The notes beneath the pieces were generated by a model. The model saw nothing but the letters and a program-made list of their open reading frames with translations, had not been told where the DNA came from and ran no database searches. From NCBI GenBank assembly GCA_026994125.1, contig JALWRJ010000047.1, positions 1 to 9,035 on the forward strand: a stretch of 9,035 nt of DNA. Direction: 5' to 3'. Origin of the DNA: Cyclobacteriaceae bacterium (GTDB lineage Bacteria; Bacteroidota; Bacteroidia; Cytophagales; Cyclobacteriaceae). This document shows positions 1 to 7,105 of this stretch, one piece after another. The position numbers were made by a program, and so were the translations under genes. How positions within the stretch are numbered: position 1 is the first letter of the stretch; each line of letters opens with the position of its first letter.

Positions 1-134
1 ACTTTATTGCGCGTGGCATTGGGCAACTTATCCATTAAAAATTTATCGATGCGCAGTAAGCTTTGGTTGGGGTCGGCTACAATCCGGTGGTGTTCGTAAA
101 GCTCGCTCTCCTCGTATATTTGTGGTTTATCCAT
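1..134 (-). CDS. RluA/RluD-family 23S rRNA pseudouridine synthase, N-terminal fragment (continues past the window edge)
   Basis: Only the first 44 codons are visible, reading from ATG at 134 to the window edge. Residues 25-44 (SLLRIDKFL followed by MDKLPNATRNK) look like the start of an S4 RNA-binding domain, as at the N-terminus of RluA/RluD-type pseudouridine synthases. The phrase LYEHHRIVAD (12-21) just before it is, from memory, usual in Bacteroidota members. Family enzymes isomerise uridine to pseudouridine in 23S rRNA using a catalytic aspartate in an HRLD-type motif, which would lie outside the window. The gene starts 49 bases after the infB stop, so it is probably the last or a later gene of the rimP-nusA-infB transcript and fits the ribosome-related theme. 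No ATG, GTG or TTG lies in frame between the infB stop and 134. Which uridine is modified (RluD-like or another) cannot be told from this fragment. Confidence 0.8.
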   Translation of the reverse strand, partial: MDKPQIYEESELYEHHRIVADPNQSLLRIDKFLMDKLPNATRNK

Positions 135-183
135 TGGAATACAGAAAAGGTTCCACCAAATTAATTCATCAGCGAACCTCCAA

Positions 184-2904
184 TTACAAGGTACGCTTCA
201 CTTCGCGTACTTCGTAAGATTCCACCACATCGCCCACTTTAATATCGTTAAAGTTTTTAATGCTTAGGCCACATTCAAAGCCGCTTTTTACTTCTTGCAC
301 ATCGTCTTTAAAGCGTTTTAATTGACCCATTTCGCCTTCATACACTACAATGCCGTCTCTAATAAGCCGTATGGGGTTATTTCGTTTTATATAGCCATCG
401 GTAACCATACAACCTGCCACAGTACCTACTTTAGTAATTTTAAAGGTTTCGCGCACTTCTACATTACCTACAATTACTTCCTCGCTATCGGGGTCTAGCA
501 TGCCTTCCATGGCATCTTTAATATCGTTAATGGCATCGTAAATAATGGAGTACAGCCTAATTTCTACGGCTTCGGTTTCGGCAATTTTCTTAGCACCCGT
601 AGAAGGCCTTACCTGGAAACCAATGATAATGGCATCGGAGGCGGTAGCCAACAGCACATCGGATTCGGATATTTGGCCTACTCCTTTATGGATAATATTT
701 ACCTGTACCTGCTCAGTTGAAAGTTTTTGTAACGAATCGGACAGGGCTTCGATAGAACCATCCACATCGCCTTTTAGAATAATGTTAAGCTCTTTAAAGC
801 TGCCAATGGCCAAGCGCCTGCCTATTTCGTCCAGGGTAATATGTTTTTTGGTTCTAATGCTTTGTTCGCGTAAAATTTGCTCGCGCTTGTTGGCAATTTC
901 GCGGGCCTCACGATCGCTATCCATTACATTAAATACATCACCGGCTTGCGGTGCGCCATCTAACCCAAGCATTTGCACGGGGGTAGCCGGGCCTGCCGAT
1001 TTCATTTTTTCGCCCAGGTGATTAAACATGGCCTTTACTTTACCAAAATACGAACCGGCCAGCACTACATCACCAATTTTTAAAGTTCCTTCCTGCACCA
1101 TAATGGTGGTTACATAACCACGGCCTTTATCTAATGCCGCTTCAATTACCGAACCTTTGGCATTTTTGTTTGGATTGGCTTTCAGCTCCAGGAGTTCGGC
1201 TTCCAGGAGCACTTTTTCAAGGAGTTCATCAATACCGGCTCCGGTTTTGGCCGAAATTTCCTGGTCCTGGTATTTACCACCCCAGCTTTCGACCAAAATA
1301 TTCATTTGCGAAAGCTCTTCTCTAATTTTATCGGCATTGGCATTGGGCCTATCCATTTTGTTAATGGCAATAATAATAGGCACGCCAGCTACCTGGGCGT
1401 GGTTAATGGCTTCTTTGGTTTGGGGCATTACGCTGTCATCGGCTGCTACCACAATAATAGCCACATCGGTAATGCGGGTACCCCTGGCACGCATAGCGGT
1501 AAAGGCTTCGTGGCCGGGTGTATCTAAAAAGGCAATTCTGTGGCCATCATCGGTAGTTACATCGTAGGCACCAATGTGTTGGGTTATACCACCTGCTTCG
1601 CCCTCGGTAATACTCGATTTACGAATATAATCGAGCAAAGATGTTTTACCATGGTCCACATGACCCATAATGGTAACAATGGGTGCCCGGGGTTCCAATT
1701 CATCTTCGGAATCTTCCTGCTCTTCTACGGTAACTTCTTCTTCGGCCGAGGCAAATTCTACTTCAAAGTTAAATTCATCGGCAATTACGGTAATGGCTTC
1801 GGCATCCAGGCGCTGGTTAATGGAAACAAACATGCCCAACCCCATGCAGGTAGAAATTACATCGTTTACCGATACGTTCATCAGCGAAGCCAAATCGTTG
1901 GCCGAAATAAACTCTGTTACCTGCAAGGTTTGCGATGATTCGTACTCTTTCATCATTTGCTCCTCGCGGGCATCCTGCGCTGCTTCGCGTTTTTCTTTAC
2001 GGTATTTAGCTCCCGAACCTTTTTTGCCTCCACCACTTAACCGGGCGAGAGTAGCCTTAATTTGCTCTTGTATTTCCTTTTCGGTAGGCTCCTCTTTAAC
2101 AATACGCTTCTTTTTACCGCCTCGGTCTTTTTTAAAATCTTTACCCGAACCGGTTATGCGTTTACGCTTGCCCGAGCGTCCTTTGTTATCCGAAGAAGCC
2201 ACCGGTTTGCTTTTTTTCTTTTCGGGTTCGGTAGGCAGTTCTATTTTATCGAGTACTTTTAAGCCACCCAGCTTGCTGCCCTTGGCTTTAATTACCTCGC
2301 TGGGTGCTTCGGGCGCTTCTTTAGGTTTTTCGCTGGCAGGCTTGGGAGCCTCTTCTTTTTTAGGAGACTCTTTTTCAGCTGCCGGTGCTTGTTTTGGCTT
2401 TTCTTTGGCAGGTGCTGCTTTGGGGGCTTCTTCTTTCGGCTTTTCCTCTTTTTTCTTTTTAGGAGATAAGTCTATTTTATCTACCACTTTAAGCCCTTTC
2501 AGTTTAGGCTTTTCATCGGGCTTGGGCTCCTCGCTAGCAGCCTTGGGTTTTTCTTCGGGCTCGGCTGGCTTAGGGGGTTCCAGGGTAGAAGCTGAAAGGT
2601 TTTTAATTAAAATTTTATCCTCTTCTTTAGGCTTATCTTTTTTAGGAGCGGGAGTTGCCTCGGGTGTAATAACAGTATTTTCCTGATGCTGAACACCAAT
2701 CACAATGGATTCTGCCTCTTCTTTTTCGTGCAACGAATCGGCAAATTCTTTGGCTAAAATACTGTATTGCTCGCCCGTAATTTTTGCATTGGGGCTATTA
2801 TCTACCTCCATTCCTTTAGAGGCAAGAAACTCCACAATGGTGTCTTTACCCACATTTAATTTACGAGCCACCTGGCTTAGCCGCTTTGTATTTTGTTCAG
2901 ACAT
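184..2904 (-). CDS. infB: Translation initiation factor IF-2
   Basis: IF-2 is the cytoplasmic GTPase that brings fMet-tRNA to the 30S P site and promotes 50S joining. Numbered from the ATG at 2904 (906 residues), an IF2_N helical module lies at about 9-54 ([10 protein letters not shown]). A low-complexity K/E/P/A-rich linker covers about 70-320, and a second IF2_N-like module about 328-378. The G domain follows with all its motifs: G1 GHVDHGKT (414-421), G2 GGITQHIG (438-445), G3 DTPGH (461-465), G4 NKMD (515-518), G5 SAK (551-553). Domains II to IV follow, with GDVDGS (712-717) opening domain III, and the C-terminal fMet-tRNA-binding barrel runs to KRTL. The open frame reaches back to a TTG at 2910, but ATG 2904 gives the usual MSEQ-type start and is preferred. 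The gene lies 40 bases after nusA in the rimP-nusA-infB order. There is no Shine-Dalgarno; the leader is A-rich, which is common in Bacteroidota. Identity is certain; only the start by two codons is open. Confidence 0.98.
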   Translation of the reverse strand: MSEQNTKRLSQVARKLNVGKDTIVEFLASKGMEVDNSPNAKITGEQYSILAKEFADSLHEKEEAESIVIGVQHQENTVITPEATPAPKKDKPKEEDKILIKNLSASTLEPPKPAEPEEKPKAASEEPKPDEKPKLKGLKVVDKIDLSPKKKKEEKPKEEAPKAAPAKEKPKQAPAAEKESPKKEEAPKPASEKPKEAPEAPSEVIKAKGSKLGGLKVLDKIELPTEPEKKKSKPVASSDNKGRSGKRKRITGSGKDFKKDRGGKKKRIVKEEPTEKEIQEQIKATLARLSGGGKKGSGAKYRKEKREAAQDAREEQMMKEYESSQTLQVTEFISANDLASLMNVSVNDVISTCMGLGMFVSINQRLDAEAITVIADEFNFEVEFASAEEEVTVEEQEDSEDELEPRAPIVTIMGHVDHGKTSLLDYIRKSSITEGEAGGITQHIGAYDVTTDDGHRIAFLDTPGHEAFTAMRARGTRITDVAIIVVAADDSVMPQTKEAINHAQVAGVPIIIAINKMDRPNANADKIREELSQMNILVESWGGKYQDQEISAKTGAGIDELLEKVLLEAELLELKANPNKNAKGSVIEAALDKGRGYVTTIMVQEGTLKIGDVVLAGSYFGKVKAMFNHLGEKMKSAGPATPVQMLGLDGAPQAGDVFNVMDSDREAREIANKREQILREQSIRTKKHITLDEIGRRLAIGSFKELNIILKGDVDGSIEALSDSLQKLSTEQVQVNIIHKGVGQISESDVLLATASDAIIIGFQVRPSTGAKKIAETEAVEIRLYSIIYDAINDIKDAMEGMLDPDSEEVIVGNVEVRETFKITKVGTVAGCMVTDGYIKRNNPIRLIRDGIVVYEGEMGQLKRFKDDVQEVKSGFECGLSIKNFNDIKVGDVVESYEVREVKRTL
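2212..2502 (-). repeat. Duplicated GLKVxDKIxL motif in the IF-2 linker
   Basis: Two copies of a short motif sit in the charged linker of IF-2: [12 protein letters not shown] (about 135-146, DNA near 2467-2502) and [12 protein letters not shown] (about 212-223, DNA near 2236-2271). Each is followed by a lysine run (KKKK or EKKK). The copies are about 77 residues apart, are the only hydrophobic islands in an otherwise disordered K/E/P stretch, and share the DNA word TCTATTTTATC on the plus strand. They look like a conserved short linear motif rather than random low complexity. Function is unknown. Similar phrases occur, as far as I recall, in other Bacteroidota IF-2 linkers. Confidence 0.55.
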
Positions 2905-2944
2905 ACTCAAATATCTTGTTTTTTTGGGTTTTTAAAAAATTGTA

Positions 2945-4186
2945 CTACTCAAACTCTTGCCCAAGTATCTTAAATATTTCCTGAATGGTTTCGGTTTCGA
3001 GGTCGGTTCGTGAGGCCAATTCTTCGGCCGAAAGGCTAAGCACACTCTTGGCGGTATCTAGTCCTACACGTTTTAACTCGTCAATAATCCAATCATCAAT
3101 TTCGTCTGCAAATTCATCTAAATCTACATCTTCGTCTTCAAACTCGCCTACTTCTCTAAACACATCTATCTCTAAACCAATAAGTTGGCTGGCAAGTTTT
3201 ATATTTTGCCCTCCTTTACCAATGGCCAGCGAAACCTGGTCGGGTTTTAGATACACGGCCACGCGTTTATTTTCGTCATCTATTTTAAGCGATGATATTT
3301 TAGCGGGGCTTAAAGCACGAGCAATGTATAAATCCATATTATCGGTAAAATTAATTACGTCAATATTTTCGTTTTGCAATTCGCGCACAATGCTGTGAAT
3401 GCGCGAGCCTTTCATACCCACACAGGCACCCACCGGGTCTATGCGGTCGTCATACGACTCTACGGCAACCTTGGCACGCTCACCAGGTTGGCGCACTACT
3501 TTTTTAATGGTAATCAGTCCATCGTACACTTCGGGTACTTCGTTTTCGAAGAGCCTTTCGAGGAACACCGGAGCCGTTCGCGAAAGTTTTACCTTGGGGT
3601 TTCCGTTTACCATATCAACGCCTTCGACCACGGCTCGTACAGTTTCGCCTTTTCTGAACCGGTCTTTCGGGATTTGTTCGCTTTTAGGGATGGACAACTC
3701 ATTGCCTTCGTTATCGACCAAAAGCACTTCGCGCGAAAGCACCTGATATACTTCGGCCGAAATTATTTCGCCTACCAGGTCTTTATATTTTTCATAAATA
3801 ATGTCTTTTTCGAGGTCTTTAACTCGTTGAATTAAGGTTTGCCTGGCCGTCATTACGGCTCTACGGCCAAAATCTTCAAGTTTAATTTCTTCGGCTACTT
3901 CTTCGCCAATTTCAAAATCTTCTTCAATTTTTCGAGCTTCGCTCAGGCTAATTTTATCATGGTCCCAAATGTCTTCAGAGTTATCATCTACAATTTCGCG
4001 AAATCTCCAAATTTCGAGGTCGCCCTTATCGGCATTGATAATGATATCGAAGTTATCGTCAAATTCGTATTTTTTACGAATCATGGTTTTAAACACATCT
4101 TCCAAAATCCTAATCATAGTAGGCCTGTCGATGTTTTTTTGCATGGCAAAATCTGCAAATGATTCAATTAAGTTTCCGCTGTCCAT
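2945..4186 (-). CDS. nusA: Transcription termination/antitermination factor NusA
   Basis: NusA binds RNA polymerase and the emerging transcript, and controls pausing, intrinsic termination and antitermination. The 413-residue protein shows an N-terminal RNAP-binding domain (about 1-125), an S1 domain (about 135-203, ending NPKVKLSRT), KH1 (about 225-290, GMKG at 257-260) and KH2 (about 300-345, GKGG at 323-326). An acidic linker (347-365, rich in D and E) and a short helical tail (366-413) follow. The tail resembles a helix-hairpin-helix/acidic-repeat unit, with SLSAEELASRTDL as its core. From memory, E. coli NusA (about 495 residues) has two full acidic repeats and Bacillus NusA (about 370) has none, so this one is intermediate. 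The ATG at 4186 begins 9 bases after the rimP stop, and infB follows after 40 bases, giving the widely conserved rimP-nusA-infB order. A possible attenuator in the shared leader would be a natural target for NusA itself. Confidence 0.98.
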   Translation of the reverse strand: MDSGNLIESFADFAMQKNIDRPTMIRILEDVFKTMIRKKYEFDDNFDIIINADKGDLEIWRFREIVDDNSEDIWDHDKISLSEARKIEEDFEIGEEVAEEIKLEDFGRRAVMTARQTLIQRVKDLEKDIIYEKYKDLVGEIISAEVYQVLSREVLLVDNEGNELSIPKSEQIPKDRFRKGETVRAVVEGVDMVNGNPKVKLSRTAPVFLERLFENEVPEVYDGLITIKKVVRQPGERAKVAVESYDDRIDPVGACVGMKGSRIHSIVRELQNENIDVINFTDNMDLYIARALSPAKISSLKIDDENKRVAVYLKPDQVSLAIGKGGQNIKLASQLIGLEIDVFREVGEFEDEDVDLDEFADEIDDWIIDELKRVGLDTAKSVLSLSAEELASRTDLETETIQEIFKILGQEFE

Positions 4187-4195
4187 TTTCTTAGA

Positions 4196-4663
4196 TTATT
4201 TAAAAGAAATCAGTACAAATGATTTTTCTATTTCGTTAAAGGATATTTCTATTGTTTGTTGTTCTATTTTTTTCCCTTTGGTTACTTCTTTGTTTAGGGT
4301 GATAGCCTTAGGTGTTACCTCAAGCAATTGCCCGGATACCTGTTGCCCATTGGTAAGGGTTACTTTTAACCGCTTACCTACCCGACCCTGGTATTGCCGA
4401 AGCATCGACAAAGGGTGGTCGATGCCCGGAGAGGAAACCTCTAAGGTATAGGCCTGGGTCATGACTTCGTTTTCTTCGAGGTGGTGCCCCAGTTGGCGGC
4501 TTATGGTAGCACAGGTATCTATGTTAATGCCCTTATCGCCATCTACCAGGACTAAAATTTTTTTTCGAGACTCTGAGCCTTTAATTACCACATCTACCAA
4601 ATAATAGGTATCATTGGGCAGGTATTGATTGGCCAGTTGGGCGATATGTTCTTTTAGTTCCAA
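4196..4663 (-). CDS. rimP: Ribosome maturation factor RimP
   Basis: RimP assists late assembly of the 30S subunit. From the TTG at 4663 the protein has 155 residues, the usual family size. It has an N-terminal alpha/beta domain (about 1-80, with VLVDGD near 38-43 and INIDTCATISRQL near 47-59), then the RimP signature LEVSSPGIDHPL (74-85) and a C-terminal SH3-like barrel (about 90-150). The open frame extends 21 codons further to a TTG at 4726, but that codon is part of the promoter -7 element and the extra codons run through a perfect hairpin, so they are most likely untranslated. No in-frame ATG exists near the N-terminus, and TTG 4663 places the first helix (ELKEHIAQL) immediately after the initiator. 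rimP is the first gene of the operon and ends 9 bases before nusA. Identity is secure; the start is inferred. Confidence 0.95.
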   Translation of the reverse strand: MELKEHIAQLANQYLPNDTYYLVDVVIKGSESRKKILVLVDGDKGINIDTCATISRQLGHHLEENEVMTQAYTLEVSSPGIDHPLSMLRQYQGRVGKRLKVTLTNGQQVSGQLLEVTPKAITLNKEVTKGKKIEQQTIEISFNEIEKSFVLISFK

Positions 4664-4673
4664 AGCAGATAAT

Positions 4674-4702
4674 AAAAGAGGGGACTTGCTGTCCCCTCTT
4701 TT
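4674..4702 (-). terminator. Intrinsic terminator-like hairpin in the rimP leader (candidate attenuator)
   Basis: On the minus strand AAAAGAGGGGAC, loop AGCAA, and GTCCCCTCTTTT form a perfect 12-bp stem with a 5-base loop. Its GC-rich core is 9 bp and is followed by TTTTATTAT, a good U-tract in the minus direction. In the plus direction the tail is TTTTGGTTT, which is weaker, and no plus-strand gene is nearby. Only 10 bases (4664-4673) separate the hairpin from the likely rimP start, too few for a promoter, so the structure must be inside the rimP transcript leader. It may attenuate the operon and also stop read-through from moxR. The sequence shows the shape; regulatory use is inferred. Confidence 0.75.
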
Positions 4703-4723
4703 GGTTTCCTTAATTTTTCGATG

Positions 4724-4754
4724 CAAAAATAATAGATGTATATCTTAAATCAAA
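4724..4754 (-). promoter_or_regulatory. Bacteroidota-type sigma promoter for rimP-nusA-infB
   Basis: On the minus strand a -33 TTTG (4751-4754) is followed by exactly 19 bases and then TATTTTTG (4724-4731). This is a full match to the published Bacteroidota housekeeping promoter pattern TTTG / about 19-21 bases / TAnnTTTG. It lies 20 bases after the moxR stop. The expected transcript start is about 4715-4719, giving a leader of roughly 55 bases before rimP that begins just upstream of the hairpin. The match is seen in the sequence; activity is inferred. Confidence 0.75.
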
Positions 4755-4774
4755 CTTTTTGGGCCGCTAATGGC

Positions 4775-5737
4775 TTAAAGTTGCTCACGAATTAGTTTAT
4801 CAATGGTAAACCCTTTGGCTTCGGCCTTAAAGTTAAGCACCAGGCGGTGGCGCAAGGTAGGTACGGCAATGGCCTGTACATCTTCGATATCGGGTGAGTA
4901 TTTTCCTTTTAGCAGGGCATGGCATTTAGCTGCTAAAATAAGGGTTTGCGAGCCTCTGGGGCCGGCACCCCACTCGATGTACTCGTTGGTTAGCTCGGTA
5001 GCCACAGGCGTATTAGGCCTAAGTTTATGCACCAGTTGTACGGCATAGTTTACCACATTTTCGGTAACCGGTACTTTACGTACCAAATGCTGAAAAGCTA
5101 TAATATCTTCTTTAGAAAGCACTTGAGTAAGGGTAGCTTCGTCATTAGAGGTGGTTAAGTTTACGATGGTTTTCTCTTCCTCTAAACTGGGGTAATCCAG
5201 GTAAATATTAAACATAAAGCGGTCGAGCTGTGCTTCGGGTAGCGGGTAGGTGCCTTCCTGTTCAATGGGGTTTTGCGTGGCCAATACAAAAAAGGGTAAA
5301 TCCAGGGCGTAATGTTTACCGGCTATGGTTACACCTTTTTCCTGCATGGCTTCGAGCAAGGCTGCTTGTGTTTTAGGCGGGGTACGGTTTATTTCATCGG
5401 CCAGTACAATATTGGCAAAAACCGGCCCTTTGTTAAAAGTAAAATGGCGTTCTTTGTCCAGCATTTCGGAACCCAAAATATCGGAGGGCATTAAATCGGG
5501 GGTAAACTGAATTCGGTTAAAGTTGAGGTCGAGTACCCGAGCCAGGGTTTGAATAAGCAGGGTTTTGGCGAGGCCGGGTACCCCAATGAGCAAGGCATGG
5601 CCCTGGCTAAAAATAGCAATTAAAAGTTGGTCGATGGTATCGGATTGCCCCACAATTTTTTTACCGATTTCGGTTTTTAATTGGGCATAGGCCTCATGTA
5701 GTTTGTCGGCTAGGGCTACTTCGTTTGGGTTGCTCAT
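4775..5737 (-). CDS. MoxR-family AAA+ ATPase
   Basis: MoxR ATPases are cytoplasmic AAA+ chaperone-like enzymes thought to help activate or assemble partner proteins, often ones with von Willebrand A domains. In the 320 residues I see Walker A GVPGLAKT (52-59), Walker B VLADEIN (111-117), sensor 1 ATQNP (153-157), the family phrase EAQLDRFMF (168-176), and a sensor 2 region GPRGSQ (259-264) in the C-terminal helical lid. Length and motifs are complete, so an active ATPase is expected. The ATG at 5737 lies 6 bases after the surA stop, so it is probably co-transcribed and coupled with the folding-factor genes. The usual partners (DUF58 and VWA-domain genes) do not follow; instead the rimP operon begins with its own promoter. 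The client is unknown, and the context suggests an envelope-related role. Confidence 0.93.
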   Translation of the reverse strand: MSNPNEVALADKLHEAYAQLKTEIGKKIVGQSDTIDQLLIAIFSQGHALLIGVPGLAKTLLIQTLARVLDLNFNRIQFTPDLMPSDILGSEMLDKERHFTFNKGPVFANIVLADEINRTPPKTQAALLEAMQEKGVTIAGKHYALDLPFFVLATQNPIEQEGTYPLPEAQLDRFMFNIYLDYPSLEEEKTIVNLTTSNDEATLTQVLSKEDIIAFQHLVRKVPVTENVVNYAVQLVHKLRPNTPVATELTNEYIEWGAGPRGSQTLILAAKCHALLKGKYSPDIEDVQAIAVPTLRHRLVLNFKAEAKGFTIDKLIREQL

Positions 5738-5743
5738 AAGCTG

Positions 5744-7105
5744 TTATTTACCAATAATATTACAATGCTTAAATTTATCGTCAATGTAAATATAAACTCT
5801 ATCAGCGGAATCGAACACCCATTGCTGCTCTGCTTTACTCTTTTTTTCGTTAAGTGCGGCCTGCTGAATTTTTTGCCAGTCGTGCGTTAGGTCGGCCTGG
5901 TGAGGCGGAAACCTGTCTTTGTAATACACAATACGAACGGCTTCTTTGCCATCGGGCATTCTAAAACTCATAGGCTTAGAAATATTGCCCACCTGCATGG
6001 TATCGAGCATAAAAAACACGGTAGGTTCTAACTGGTCAACTGAAATGCGTTTAGCGCCTGAGTTATCTAAAAAGAAGCCTCCGCTGGGTGCAGATAGTTT
6101 ATCATCGGAAAAATCTTTGGCAGCTTTTTCAAACGAAATTTTTTCATCGAGTACCATGTTTCGGATGCTGTCAAGCTCGTGAACGGCCTGGTCAATGTCT
6201 AAATCGGAAGACGAAGGAATGATAAGTATGTGCCTGGATCGGAACTCGTTGCCTCTTCGTTCGAGCAATTGGATGATGTGAAACCCAAAATCGGTTTCAA
6301 CGGGGTCGGAAATTTGGCCTACGTCCATTTGGAAACATGCGGCTTCGTACTCGGGCGCCAGCTCGCCCCGTTTGTACCAGCCGGGCAGTTCGCCCCCTGT
6401 TTTGGCCGAACCGGGATCCATAGAGTATTTTTTTGCCAGTACCCCAAAGTCAGCTCCGGCTTCAATTTGGCGTTTAATATCGAACAGCTTAGCTTCTACC
6501 TTTTGCTTTTGTTCTTTTCCTATTTTAGCAATTTTTACAATTTGCGACACCTCCACTTCTTCGGAAAAATAGGGGAGGCTGTCTTTAGGAATTTTAGCAA
6601 AGAACTTTTTTACTTCTTTGGGTGTAATGGTTACATCGGCCGAAATCTGCTCTTTCATTCGTTGGGCCACCAATTGGTCTTTCATATCATCACGCATTTC
6701 GTCACGAATATCGGCTAAGGATTTGCCATAGTATTCTTCCAGGGCATCGGCCGAGCCACCGGACTGCGCAATAAAATACTGCATTCTGCGCTCAAGTTGC
6801 ATTTCAACTTCTACGTCCGAAACTTCTACCGAATCTACCTCGGCAATGGCCAACAACATTTTGGAGGTTATTAATGTTTGCAAAATTTGGCATCGTGGGT
6901 TAGGGCCGCCAATGGCTCCGCGGGAGGCCATATCGAGGTACATATATTCTATATCGGAAAGTAGGATGATGTTGTCATCTACCTTAGCCACAATTTCGTC
7001 AACCACTTTGGGCGTGGGGCTTTGTGCTTTGGCACCAGCCATTAAGGCTGTTACCAATAAAACACTACTTATATATTTCAAATGATTTTTGCTTTTTTGC
7101 CTCAT
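5744..7105 (-). CDS. surA: Periplasmic chaperone/peptidyl-prolyl isomerase SurA
   Basis: SurA escorts unfolded outer-membrane proteins across the periplasm to the BAM complex. The 453 residues start with a typical Sec signal peptide: basic RQKSKNHLK, hydrophobic core at about 11-24, likely signal peptidase I cut after AKA at 27. A SurA N-terminal chaperone domain follows (about 33-165, opening DEIVAKVDDNIILLSDIEY). Parvulin domain 1 spans about 183-284, with GGELPGWYKRGEL and the closing TDFGFHIIQLLE. Parvulin domain 2 spans about 288-396, opening SRHILI and with SGGFFLDN. A C-terminal helical/strand tail (397-453) may complete the chaperone core as in E. coli SurA. Domain 1 looks closer to a working parvulin than domain 2; activity cannot be judged from sequence alone. 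The ATG at 7105 is needed for the signal peptide, so the 41-base overlap with the upstream gene appears real. moxR follows after 6 bases. Confidence 0.93.
   Translation of the reverse strand: MRQKSKNHLKYISSVLLVTALMAGAKAQSPTPKVVDEIVAKVDDNIILLSDIEYMYLDMASRGAIGGPNPRCQILQTLITSKMLLAIAEVDSVEVSDVEVEMQLERRMQYFIAQSGGSADALEEYYGKSLADIRDEMRDDMKDQLVAQRMKEQISADVTITPKEVKKFFAKIPKDSLPYFSEEVEVSQIVKIAKIGKEQKQKVEAKLFDIKRQIEAGADFGVLAKKYSMDPGSAKTGGELPGWYKRGELAPEYEAACFQMDVGQISDPVETDFGFHIIQLLERRGNEFRSRHILIIPSSSDLDIDQAVHELDSIRNMVLDEKISFEKAAKDFSDDKLSAPSGGFFLDNSGAKRISVDQLEPTVFFMLDTMQVGNISKPMSFRMPDGKEAVRIVYYKDRFPPHQADLTHDWQKIQQAALNEKKSKAEQQWVFDSADRVYIYIDDKFKHCNIIGK

Noticed and set aside
135..183. Possible promoter before the pseudouridine synthase (TTAATTTG)
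   Set aside because: One mismatch in the -7 pattern, and the nearest upstream TTG is only 16 bases away. Read-through from infB is the simpler explanation.
545..1567. Plus-strand open frames of 63-158 codons opposite the IF-2 G domain and C-terminus
   Set aside because: They lie fully inside a certain gene on the other strand, have no family resemblance, and look like ordinary shadow frames.
1670..2686. 338-codon open frame on the plus strand opposite infB
   Set aside because: It is the reverse complement of the IF-2 linker and N-terminal region. Lysine/glutamate/proline codons read backwards give a serine/leucine/phenylalanine-rich frame with few stops. It has no recognisable domain.
2905..2944. 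Possible internal promoter before infB (GATATTTG near the ATG)
   Set aside because: It misses the TA of the -7 pattern, has no TTTG about 19 bases upstream, and would place the transcript start on the start codon.
2985..4451. Plus-strand frames opposite nusA and rimP
   Set aside because: Composition mirrors the minus-strand genes; no motif, signal peptide or promoter supports any of them.
4755..4777. Terminator directly after moxR (GCC...GGC near the stop)
   Set aside because: The stem would be only about 3 bp with a weak A/T tail. The strong hairpin lies further on, beyond the rimP promoter.
6230..6718. 162-codon plus-strand frame opposite surA
   Set aside because: Phe/Leu-rich because it reads Lys/Glu codons of SurA backwards; not a membrane protein gene.
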